Of a stretch of 64,000 bases of DNA, positions 28,554-36,600 are shown piece after piece (the first letter of the stretch is position 1; the number at the start of each line of letters is the position of its first letter). The notes below the pieces were generated by a model. The model had not been told where the DNA came from. It worked only from the letters and a program-made list of their open reading frames with translations, and did not search any database. Made by a program: the position numbers and the translations under genes. This stretch comes from Methyloferula stellata AR4 (lineage in GTDB: Bacteria > Pseudomonadota > Alphaproteobacteria > Rhizobiales > Beijerinckiaceae): contig NZ_ARWA01000001.1 in the NCBI RefSeq assembly GCF_000385335.1, positions 3,488,001 through 3,552,000 of the forward strand. The letters are read 5' to 3'.

Positions 28554-28882
28554 GGTGTCGTATTCGCCGGGTTGCGGCCCTCCAGCATGGCGCCATAGCT
28601 GCCGCTCGCAGGTTCGTTCGGATCGACCGGCGGCGGCACTTCGGGCCTGATCGGAATCAGCGGATTTTCAGGAACGCCGCCATAGCCTCGGGCGGCATAG
28701 GCCTCGTAAGGGAGCGGCATAGCCTCTCGCGCCGTCTGCGCGGAAGGATCGAACGCGCGATGACGCGCATAGACATGATGGGCATGGTAATGCCGATGCT
28801 GGATCTGCGCCGATGCGAAACTCGCCGAATAAAGCACGAGCGAAACGGCGACACCGGCTTTGAGAATGATTTTCGCCATCAC
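28550..28882 (-). CDS. Small exported His/Pro-rich protein
   Basis: 110 aa with a signal peptide (ILKAGVAVSLVLYSASFASAQ), then a His-rich stretch 'IQHRHYHAHHVYARHRAF', followed by a Pro-rich segment 'PENPLIPIRPEVPPPVDPNEP'. No cysteines and no recognised domain. It may bind metal through histidines, but this is only an inference. It sits between the two tail-sharing proteins and overlaps the downstream gene by 4 bp. Confidence 0.72.
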   Translation of the reverse strand: MMAKIILKAGVAVSLVLYSASFASAQIQHRHYHAHHVYARHRAFDPSAQTAREAMPLPYEAYAARGYGGVPENPLIPIRPEVPPPVDPNEPASGSYGAMLEGRNPANTTP

Positions 28883-28954
28883 GACAATTCTCCCTGCTTC
28901 AAAGACGCCCAGGCAAAGCGCGGCGTCATCCGCCGCGCTTTGAGATCCAGACTC

Positions 28955-29224
28955 TTAGTTGCTCGGGTTACCGGGGCCTTCCGGATGATAGGGGCTCGCA
29001 CCAAGGCCGAGGCGGCCACGCGTGCCGGAGCGATCGAAATCGGCACGGTCGGCGCGCGATGAAGCGAAGCCAGGACCCTGATCGTAGTAGCTGTAATATC
29101 GGCTCGCGCGCGGATAGGCCTGCTGGGCGGAGGCCACACCGATCGCGAGGATCGAGGCCAAACCGGCAAAAGCCAAGACGCGGAGGCCGCTGCGAACGGC
29201 CGTCTTGTCCGTCGATGTCTGCAT
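28955..29224 (-). CDS. Small exported protein with 'GRLGLGASPYHPEGPGN' tail (copy 2)
   Basis: 89 aa: signal peptide (VLAFAGLASILAIGVASAQQ), a Tyr/Arg/Ser-rich centre ('YPRASRYYSYYDQGPGF'), and the same C-terminal tail as the 28209-28553 product. At DNA level the tail regions (about 28222-28262 and 28978-29030) are nearly identical, indicating a duplication. ATG 29224 has GGAG 7 bp upstream; starts at 29245/29248 would lengthen it by 7-8 residues. Confidence 0.75.
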   Translation of the reverse strand: MQTSTDKTAVRSGLRVLAFAGLASILAIGVASAQQAYPRASRYYSYYDQGPGFASSRADRADFDRSGTRGRLGLGASPYHPEGPGNPSN

Positions 29225-29333
29225 GGGATGCTCCAGTTCTGTCATCAACCTCGATCTGAGGTTGAATCAAACATAAACTCAGGAGCCTTGATTGTTATAC
29301 TACGATCATCTAAAACGTTTTTCATACTATACT

Positions 29334-29357
29334 TTTCATGAAAGTATTTTCATGAAA
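29334..29357. promoter_or_regulatory. Tandem palindromes TTTCATGAAA in an AT-rich gap
   Basis: Two perfect 10-bp palindromes TTTCATGAAA at 29334-29343 and 29348-29357, 14 bp centre to centre, in the AT-rich stretch between the RND operon end and the small-protein cluster. The layout resembles an operator for a dimeric regulator, upstream of the minus-strand gene starting at 29224. No regulator is identified. Confidence 0.4.
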
Positions 29358-29473
29358 TATTTTTCAGAAATTAAGAAGACTTGCAATGATTAAGCTTCAA
29401 TGCCGACTGGCTGCGTCCCTCTCTGCGCCATAACTGCAAGCGGCGCTATTTGCTACTAAGCTTTACCGAGAGT

Positions 29474-30727
29474 CTAAAGACCTTGAGCCCGGTCGGCCTC
29501 TTTCGTTTTCGCAGGCGCGCCCGAGACTTTGCTGTCGCCCTTCGCGCCAGCGATCCGCACCTTCTCGCCGGCGGCAAGCGATTCCTGCGGCGAATCGATA
29601 ATCCGGTCATCGATCGAAAGACCGCTCACGATCTCGACCTCCTTGCCGAGGTTGCGGCCGAGCCGCACCGGCTTCGACACGACCTTGTCATCCGGGCCGA
29701 CGGTCGCGACGCGGAGGCCATCCGGCCCGAAGATCAGGGCGGTCGCCGGAATGCGCAGCACATTGGCATCCGCCGGAATATGGAAATGAACTTCGGCATA
29801 GGCGCCGGGCCATAACGCATCGTCCGGATTATCCGCCTGCAACTGGATCAGCGCCGAGCGATTGTTTTCTGTGAGCGAATTCGATGTCGTCGTCAGCACC
29901 GCCTCGTAGGTCTGATCCTTGCCCGGCATTCTCAGCGTCGCAGTGACGCCTTCCTTCATGCCATTCAGAAAAGCCTGCGGGACATTGACATAGATGCGGA
30001 CCTTATGGAGGTCCGACACCTGGAACAGCGCTCTACCCGTATTCCCGCCCGCGTTGACGAGATCGCCTATGTCGAGCGAACGCGCGGTGACGACTCCGTC
30101 AAAGGGTGCCGTCAAATTCTTGAAGGCGGTCAGAGCCTCGAGACGCGCGACATTGGCTTTCGAGGCCTCGACCGCCGATTGCTTTGCGAGCTGATCTCCA
30201 GACTTCTCGTCCTTGTCCTGCTGCGACACGATGTTTTGCGTCGCGAGCCTCTGCCAGCGTAGCAGCGTCACATTCGCAAGTTCGAGATTGGCTTTCGCAA
30301 CGGCAAGATCGGCACGCGCCTGCGCCAATTGCTGATCGAGGTCGGGCGCATCGATGGTCGCCAGCACCTGCCCCTTTTTGACCTTGGCGCCGATATCGAC
30401 GAACCAGGCCGTCACATAGCCGCTCGCGCGCGCATAGATCGTGCCTCGGTTGTAGGCCGCGATCGATCCCGGCAAAACCAGCTCTTCCTGGCTCGACCCG
30501 CGCACCGCGGTGGTCAGCCCGACGGTCGGAATGGCTTGTTCATTTGTCCAGCTGACAAGCTCCTGCCGGCTTTTCGCACGGTCGGAAATGCCGTCGACAG
30601 CGGCGATGCCGGCCACAACGGCAAGGATCAGCACGATCATCAAGACGCGGCGCGGTCTCGCCGCCTTGACGGATTCGGGTTTGATCGTCGCGGAGGACTC
30701 GTCTTGATCATGCATGGGATGGAACAC
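29474..30727 (-). CDS. RND efflux periplasmic adaptor (membrane fusion protein)
   Basis: A 417-aa HlyD/AcrA-type adaptor. An N-terminal membrane anchor (VLMIVLILAVVAGIAAV) precedes the lipoyl half-motif 'YARASGYVTAWFVDIGAKVKKGQVLATIDAPDL', an alpha-hairpin rich in Ala/Leu/Gln (about 125-195), the second lipoyl half 'LTAPFDGVVTARSLDIGDLV', and a beta-barrel and membrane-proximal domain. It starts with GTG 30727 (or ATG 30715) inside the end of the pump gene (20-bp overlap), so translation is coupled. The adaptor comes after the permease, the reverse of the common order. Confidence 0.92.
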   Translation of the reverse strand: MFHPMHDQDESSATIKPESVKAARPRRVLMIVLILAVVAGIAAVDGISDRAKSRQELVSWTNEQAIPTVGLTTAVRGSSQEELVLPGSIAAYNRGTIYARASGYVTAWFVDIGAKVKKGQVLATIDAPDLDQQLAQARADLAVAKANLELANVTLLRWQRLATQNIVSQQDKDEKSGDQLAKQSAVEASKANVARLEALTAFKNLTAPFDGVVTARSLDIGDLVNAGGNTGRALFQVSDLHKVRIYVNVPQAFLNGMKEGVTATLRMPGKDQTYEAVLTTTSNSLTENNRSALIQLQADNPDDALWPGAYAEVHFHIPADANVLRIPATALIFGPDGLRVATVGPDDKVVSKPVRLGRNLGKEVEIVSGLSIDDRIIDSPQESLAAGEKVRIAGAKGDSKVSGAPAKTKEADRAQGL

Positions 30728-33700
30728 CCGTCAGAGGTTCGGAGTGAGACTGCTTCACCTTTTCTCGGCCATGGACGATGCTGAACAGCACAGGCACGAA
30801 TAAAAGCGTCGCACAGGTGGCGAAAAGAAGACCGCCGATCACGGCGCGCCCGAGCGGTGCATTCTGGCCCTCTTCGATGGCCATAGGCATCATGCCTATC
30901 ATCATGGCAAGCGCGGTCATGAGAACCGGCCGGAAACGGGTGCCGCCCGCGTTCAAAGCAGCGTTGAAGGCGCTCATGCCTTCGGCCAGTTTCTCGCGCG
31001 CGAAGCTGATGACGAGAATGCTGTTTGCCGTGGCGACGCCCATGCACATGATCGCGCCGGTCAAGGCGGGAACCGACAGGCTCGTATGCGTGAGAAACAG
31101 CATCCAAATGATGCCGGCGAGCGCGCCCGGCAGAGCCATGACGATGATGAACGGATCCAGCCAGGACTGGAAGTTGACGACGATCAAAAGGTAGATGAGC
31201 ACGATCGCGAAAGCGAGACCGAAGAAAAGCTGAGTATAGGCGTCGATCATAGTCACGACCTGACCACGCATGACCGCATGAACGCCAGTCGGCAGCTCGC
31301 CCTTGGTCTCATCCATGATCTTTTGAAGATCGGCCGCGACCGCGCCGAGGTCACGCCCCTGCACGGTTGCATAAATATTGACGGTCGGGCGGATATTATA
31401 ATGCGTAATGACCGCGTCGAGAGGCTTCGGCGTGAAGGTCGCAAGGCCGCCGAGGAGTTGCGATGTGCCTTCGTCCCCCGCAAGCGGCGTATTCTTCAAA
31501 TTGGTGATCGTATCCATGTGATATTGCGGCGTCTGGATCGAGACAGGATAGGACACCCCGTTGCGCGGATTGACCCAATAGGTCGGCTGAGTCTGCGAAC
31601 TGCCGGACAGCGTATTTTGAAGATTGTTGGCCGCGTCGTGCTCGGTGAGGCCGGTGAGACCCGCGAGCGTCCGATCAAAGGCAACATGGAGCGCCGGAGA
31701 TTGAAAAGCTTCTTCGATCCGCGCGTCGGCTATGCCCGGAACGAACCGGGCCCTGCGCAAAAGCATTTCCGCATAGGCGCGGTCGCCCTTGTAATCGAGC
31801 CCCGCGACTTGAATATTGATCGGCGCGGGCGAACCGAAATTCAGGATCTGACTGACCATATCCGCCGGCAGAAAAGCGAAGGTCACACCCGGAAAAGCCT
31901 TCGGCAGTATTTCGCGCAGCTTTTTCACATATTCGGCGGTTCCAACCTCGGACTTGTTCAACGAAATCAGAATATCCGAATCCTCGACGCCGATCGTGCC
32001 GGAATTACCATAGGTCAGATTGATGCCACTATTGGGCAGACCGATGTTATCGACAATATTGACCAGCTGCTGCGGCGGGATGATCTCGCGAATCTTGACG
32101 TCGATGCGATCGCTGATAGCCGTCGCTTCTTCGACCCGCGTGCCTGTCTGCGTGCGGACATGAATTTTGATCACACCGCCGTCAATGTCGGGAAAGAAAT
32201 TTTGCCCGAGGTGCGGCATCAAAGTGAAAGACAAAGCGACAAAGGCGAGGAAGCCGACGACGAGCGGCAATGGATGGTTGAGGCCGAGCTTCAAGACGCC
32301 GAGATAGCCTGCCCTAAAGGCCTCAAACCCGTGGTTGAAGGCGCGCTGGATCAGAACCAGCGGATTGCGCGTCGGCCGTTCGCCATGATCCTCCTCATGC
32401 GTGCGCAGGAGATATTTCGCCATCGTCAGCACCAGAGTGCGCGACAATATGTATGAAGCCATCATCGCGAAGACGACGGCTTCAGCGAGCGGCCGGAACA
32501 AAAAGCCCGCGACGCCGCCAAGCCCAAACATCGGCACGAAGGCGATGCAAATGCAAAAGAGCGAGACGGTAGCCGGAATGAAAATCTGTCCGGCGCCGTC
32601 GTAAATCGCCGTCTCGATGGGCTTGCCCTGCTCCAAATGCCAATTGATGTTCTCGATCGTGACCGTGCCTTCATCGACGAGCACGCCGACCGCCAAAGCG
32701 AGGCCGCCAAGCGTCATCACGTTGATCGTTTCGCCGAGCACCGACAGCGCGGTCAAGGCGGAAAGGACCGAAAGCGGAATCGAAACGAAGATGATAAGGG
32801 TCGATCGCCAGCTTCCGAGAAAGAGCAGGATCATGAGGCCGGTGAGACCGGCGGCGATCAGGCCTTCGCGGACGACGTCGCTGATGGCGGAGCGGATGAA
32901 ACCCGACTGATCGTTGACGAGTTGCAGATTGAGACCGGAAGGCAATCCTTCCGTCAGTGTCGGAAAGCGCGTCTTGACGTCGCCTATGATGTCGAGGGTC
33001 GAGACGGCACCATTCTTGAGGACGGTCATGAGCACGGCCTTCCGGCCGTCCATCTGCACCACATTGGTCTGAGGCGGGCTGCCGTCGTGGACGAAGCCGA
33101 TGTCGCGCATATAGACGACGGCGCCGTTCACGGTCTTGACTGGCAGATTGTTGAAATCCTCGACTTTGGTGGGAGAGCCGTTGAGATCGACCGTATATTC
33201 GAATTTGCCGATTTTTTGGGTGCCTACAGGCGTGATCAGATTCTGGATCGCCAGCGCGCTCGCAACGTCGGACGAGGTCAGGCCGTAGGATTGCAGCGCA
33301 CGTTGATCGAGATCGATCTGGACCTGCCGTGTCGCGCCTCCATAAGGATAAGGAAGTGCCGCGCCGGCGATCGTCACAAGCTGAGGCCGGATAAAATTCA
33401 GGCCGAGATCGGACAGCTCCGTCTGCGACAAACTGCTGCTCGAGGCGACCAATTGGATGATCGGCACGCTCGACGCATTGTAGCTGAGGATTTGCGGCGG
33501 CTGAACGCCTTGCGGCAAATTCTTCAGAATCGTCTGCGAAATCGCGGTGACCTGGGCCTGCGCGGCGTTGATGTTCACGCTCGGCTGAAAGAAGATCTTG
33601 ATGATGCCGTAATTGGGCAGCGACTGGGATTCGATATGTTCGATGTCGTTGACGGTGGTCGAGAGAGTGCGCTCGTGGATCGAGACGATCCGATTCGCCA

Positions 33701-33878
33701 TATCGTCCGGCGGCAGGCCGTTATAGTTCCAGATGACGCTGATCACCGGGATTCCGATATTCGGAAAAATGTCGGTTGGTGTCCGCAGCGCCGACAACGT
33801 TCCGAAAATCAGAATCAAGAACGCCATCACGACAAACGTGTAGGGACGCTGTAGCGCCAGCCGGACAATGCCCATCAT
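30708..33878 (-). CDS. RND efflux permease
   Basis: A 1056-aa inner-membrane proton/drug antiporter of the AcrB/HAE or related family: 12 helices with two large periplasmic loops and the internal repeat. Helix 4 carries 'GGLALAVGVLVDEGTVTIENI' with the acidic proton-relay residues (one Asp and a Glu, instead of the usual DD pair seen in AcrB). The start is ATG 33878, before the conserved 'IVRLALQRPYTFVVMAFLILIFG'; the frame remains open to 33956 without a good start. No outer-membrane channel gene is next to it, so a shared TolC-type protein is likely used. Confidence 0.94.
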   Translation of the reverse strand: MMGIVRLALQRPYTFVVMAFLILIFGTLSALRTPTDIFPNIGIPVISVIWNYNGLPPDDMANRIVSIHERTLSTTVNDIEHIESQSLPNYGIIKIFFQPSVNINAAQAQVTAISQTILKNLPQGVQPPQILSYNASSVPIIQLVASSSSLSQTELSDLGLNFIRPQLVTIAGAALPYPYGGATRQVQIDLDQRALQSYGLTSSDVASALAIQNLITPVGTQKIGKFEYTVDLNGSPTKVEDFNNLPVKTVNGAVVYMRDIGFVHDGSPPQTNVVQMDGRKAVLMTVLKNGAVSTLDIIGDVKTRFPTLTEGLPSGLNLQLVNDQSGFIRSAISDVVREGLIAAGLTGLMILLFLGSWRSTLIIFVSIPLSVLSALTALSVLGETINVMTLGGLALAVGVLVDEGTVTIENINWHLEQGKPIETAIYDGAGQIFIPATVSLFCICIAFVPMFGLGGVAGFLFRPLAEAVVFAMMASYILSRTLVLTMAKYLLRTHEEDHGERPTRNPLVLIQRAFNHGFEAFRAGYLGVLKLGLNHPLPLVVGFLAFVALSFTLMPHLGQNFFPDIDGGVIKIHVRTQTGTRVEEATAISDRIDVKIREIIPPQQLVNIVDNIGLPNSGINLTYGNSGTIGVEDSDILISLNKSEVGTAEYVKKLREILPKAFPGVTFAFLPADMVSQILNFGSPAPINIQVAGLDYKGDRAYAEMLLRRARFVPGIADARIEEAFQSPALHVAFDRTLAGLTGLTEHDAANNLQNTLSGSSQTQPTYWVNPRNGVSYPVSIQTPQYHMDTITNLKNTPLAGDEGTSQLLGGLATFTPKPLDAVITHYNIRPTVNIYATVQGRDLGAVAADLQKIMDETKGELPTGVHAVMRGQVVTMIDAYTQLFFGLAFAIVLIYLLIVVNFQSWLDPFIIVMALPGALAGIIWMLFLTHTSLSVPALTGAIMCMGVATANSILVISFAREKLAEGMSAFNAALNAGGTRFRPVLMTALAMMIGMMPMAIEEGQNAPLGRAVIGGLLFATCATLLFVPVLFSIVHGREKVKQSHSEPLTGVPSHA

Positions 33879-34131
33879 GAGCGTAAACCAAGAAGTTGCG
33901 GCATATGCCCCGTTTTCGCGGCGGCATATGACTATCACGCAAGGAAGCCGCGCCATTGCGGCGCAACGTCACCAATAATGCTTTGAATATATCAAGTAAT
34001 ACAAGATGTAGATGATCTATTTTTCCGCGCTTCACGCAGATATGAGCACCCAGCCACGCAAATGACTTGGGTATTCACGCAGAAATGATGAGGCGCGCGA
34101 ACCCGTTCGCGCGCAAGATCGCTAGGTCCGG

Positions 34132-35556
34132 CTAGCTCGCCACGGGCAGCAGCGCTTTACTCTGGGACCCTTCCACCTGATCGGCAGGCGAGGCTTCGTT
34201 TACTTTATCCTTCGAGATTTCGAAAACCGCGCCGGGACAATTATCCTTGAAGCGCAGTGAAAACCCGTGCAGTTCGGCAATGGTCGCCGCCATGCTCAAC
34301 CCGAAGCCATTGCCGGGCAGGTTGCGGTTTTTCTCGCATCGATAGAAGCGTTTGAAAATAATGCCGCGCTCCTCCGGCGCAATTCCCGGCCCATTATCCG
34401 CGACGCGGATGACGGGTTCACCGTCGATCGTCTTGGCGATGATCCTGACCTGGCCTCCACCCGGCGTGAATTTGATGGCATTGTCGACGAGATTAGCGAC
34501 AGCCTCGATCAAGAGATCGAAATCGCCATGAATGCGCAAAGCCGCCGGTGCGTCCAAACTCATGTCGATCGATTTCGCTTCCGCGAGAGGCTCGTAGAGA
34601 TCGAAAACATTGGCGCAGATCTCGGCCAAATCGATGGACCTGAAATGCCCGCGGCGGCGCCCCGATTCGATCTCCGAAATGCGAAGCAGCGCGGTGATCG
34701 TGGTCATCGCACGATCGAGATCTGACAAGGTCTGCCGCGCGGTCATGCGTAAGGCATCGTATTCATTTCTTTCAAGCGCCCGCTCGAGTTTCATCCGCGC
34801 GATGGCAAGCGGCGTACGCAAATCATGCGCGATATTGTCGCCGACGCTTTTGATCTGATCGAGAAGCCGGACGATCTCGTCGAGCATCAGATTGACGGCG
34901 CCGGCGACATAATCGACGTCGTCCTTATTACCGCGCATCGGCAGGCGTTCATGGAGATCGCCATGCATGATGCGCAGAATCGTCTGATTGATGACCATCA
35001 GCCGGCGCGTGCCGCGCAAGGCGAAGATCAGGCCCGTCATCAAGGCAAGGGCAACGGCCGGGACGATGCCGATCAGCAGCGCCTGCACGACGAGCCGCCG
35101 CAGGGCGTTGACTTCGTAAAGGCTGCGGCCGAGCAGGACGACGCTGCCATCCGGCCGCCGGCCGGCGACGAAGAGACCCGGCGCGGTTTCCCGGTCGCTG
35201 GGGTTTATCGGAACCGCTTCGACCGAATGGGTCAAGCCATCGACCGGCAGGGCGGCAGGCAAAGCAGCGATATTGCCGTAGACCAACCGGCCTCGCGCAT
35301 CGAACAGCGCCGCATAATCGATACGGCGCAGATCCCGCGTCAGACGCAGGTCGAGCGCGCGCCGGAGATCGGCATCCGATTCCGCAACCGCCCGCGTCAT
35401 TTCCTCCGCCAGCCGCACGTCGACGCGCCTTGCGTCGGAGCTGGCAACTTGCAAATAGACGAAAAGAAAGACCATCGAGGTCGAAAGCGTAACCGCCAAC
35501 CCGAACAGAACCGCGAGACGGAAAGTTGCGGTTCTGAAGAGCTCAATCAGCCGCAT
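34132..35556 (-). CDS. Two-component sensor histidine kinase
   Basis: A 474-aa EnvZ/PhoR-like kinase. Two membrane helices (about 12-35 and 160-180) enclose a periplasmic sensing domain, followed by HAMP, the HisKA box 'SVGDNIAHDLRTPLAIARM' with the phosphorylated His, and a HATPase domain with N ('LVDNAIKF'), G1 ('ADNGPGIAP') and G2 ('GNGFGLSM') boxes all present. It overlaps the upstream response regulator by 14 bp. It lies just upstream of the RND pump on the same strand and may control it. Confidence 0.93.
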   Translation of the reverse strand: MRLIELFRTATFRLAVLFGLAVTLSTSMVFLFVYLQVASSDARRVDVRLAEEMTRAVAESDADLRRALDLRLTRDLRRIDYAALFDARGRLVYGNIAALPAALPVDGLTHSVEAVPINPSDRETAPGLFVAGRRPDGSVVLLGRSLYEVNALRRLVVQALLIGIVPAVALALMTGLIFALRGTRRLMVINQTILRIMHGDLHERLPMRGNKDDVDYVAGAVNLMLDEIVRLLDQIKSVGDNIAHDLRTPLAIARMKLERALERNEYDALRMTARQTLSDLDRAMTTITALLRISEIESGRRRGHFRSIDLAEICANVFDLYEPLAEAKSIDMSLDAPAALRIHGDFDLLIEAVANLVDNAIKFTPGGGQVRIIAKTIDGEPVIRVADNGPGIAPEERGIIFKRFYRCEKNRNLPGNGFGLSMAATIAELHGFSLRFKDNCPGAVFEISKDKVNEASPADQVEGSQSKALLPVAS

Positions 35557-36406
35557 GGAGCATGAAACCTGCGCGGCGGACGCATTCGATCAGAGGCGTC
35601 TCCCCCGGACCGTCCACCTTCCGCCTGATCTTGCCGATATGCACGTCGACGAGATTGGTCTGCGGCAGAAAACGATAGTTCCACACATCTTCGAGAAGCA
35701 TGGTGCGCGTGACGATCTGATTCGGATGCCGCATCAGATATTCGAGCAGCTTGAATTCGCGCGGCAGCAAGGACAGTTCGCGTTTATCGCGCATGGCGCG
35801 GCGTTCGATCAAATCGAGCTCAAGAGGCCCAACCCGCAATGTCGTCGCGCGTCCGGCCGTCGAACGGCGCAAGAGGGCTTCAACACGTGCCGAGAGTTCG
35901 CCCATGTTGAAGGGCTTAGTGATGTAATCGTCGCCGCCGGCCTTCAGACCATGAATGCGCTCGTCGACCGATGCCAAAGCACTGACGAAAAGCACCGGCG
36001 CCTGAAGGCCTTCGCTCCGCAAAGTTTCGATCATCGCGAGGCTGTCCACGCCATGCAGCATGCGATCGACGATCATGAGCGAAGCCGCGTCCGACCGTGC
36101 GGCCTCAAGGCCGGCAGCCTCGGTATTCGCGATCTTGACGTCATAACCCTGCTCGCCCAGTTGCAGGGCGACTTCTTGCGCCATATCCGGCTCATCCTCG
36201 ACAAGGAGGATGAGTCTCCGTTGGACGGGCTCTGGAAGCTCCCCTGTTGTCATCGCTAGCGTCGACATCGGCTTTTCACTTTCCTTCCGAGACCGCCCCG
36301 CATCTTTCGCGGGCTGCTTTTTCAAGCGGCTTTTGTGCGACTCGCCATCACCTTCGTCGGCGATGACAATTTTGAGCCCATCCCGGCCATCGCGCGTATC
36401 GCTCAT
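35543..36406 (-). CDS. OmpR-family response regulator
   Basis: 287 aa: receiver domain (about 63-180) with the acidic pair in 'LLVEDEPDMAQEV', phospho-acceptor in 'LMIVDRMLHGVDSL', conserved 'KPFNMGEL' lysine, then a winged-helix DNA-binding domain (about 190-285) with 'LLPREFKLLEYLMRHPNQIVTRTML'. An unusual polar N-terminal extension of about 60 residues precedes the receiver when ATG 36406 (GGGAG upstream) is used; ATG 36268 gives the normal OmpR length. It pairs with the histidine kinase downstream. Confidence 0.93.
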   Translation of the reverse strand: MSDTRDGRDGLKIVIADEGDGESHKSRLKKQPAKDAGRSRKESEKPMSTLAMTTGELPEPVQRRLILLVEDEPDMAQEVALQLGEQGYDVKIANTEAAGLEAARSDAASLMIVDRMLHGVDSLAMIETLRSEGLQAPVLFVSALASVDERIHGLKAGGDDYITKPFNMGELSARVEALLRRSTAGRATTLRVGPLELDLIERRAMRDKRELSLLPREFKLLEYLMRHPNQIVTRTMLLEDVWNYRFLPQTNLVDVHIGKIRRKVDGPGETPLIECVRRAGFMLHAAD

Positions 36407-36550
36407 CCTCAGTCTCCCACAGGGGCATCTGAGAAAGAGACCGCTCGAACCGCGAATTTATTCCGAAACAGAATATTTTTTTATCACAAATTCCTTGCGC
36501 AGATTAAGGCAAAGCCAAAGACCCCGTTTCGAAGGCCTTTATTCCAAAAA

Positions 36551-36574
36551 CAAATGGGCCCGTAGGCCCATTTG
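36551..36574 (-). terminator. Intrinsic terminator of the porin gene
   Basis: A perfect 10-bp stem (CAAATGGGCC/GGCCCATTTG) with a 4-base loop, read on minus as hairpin followed by TTTTTGG, about 27 bp after the porin stop at 36601. Clear factor-independent terminator. Confidence 0.85.
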
Positions 36575-36600
36575 CAAAGATCTCGTTTTTGGTTGTGTTA

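Noticed and set aside
31086-32456. 456-codon plus-strand frame within the RND permease
   Set aside because: Antisense shadow; Asp/Arg/His-rich with no start signal.
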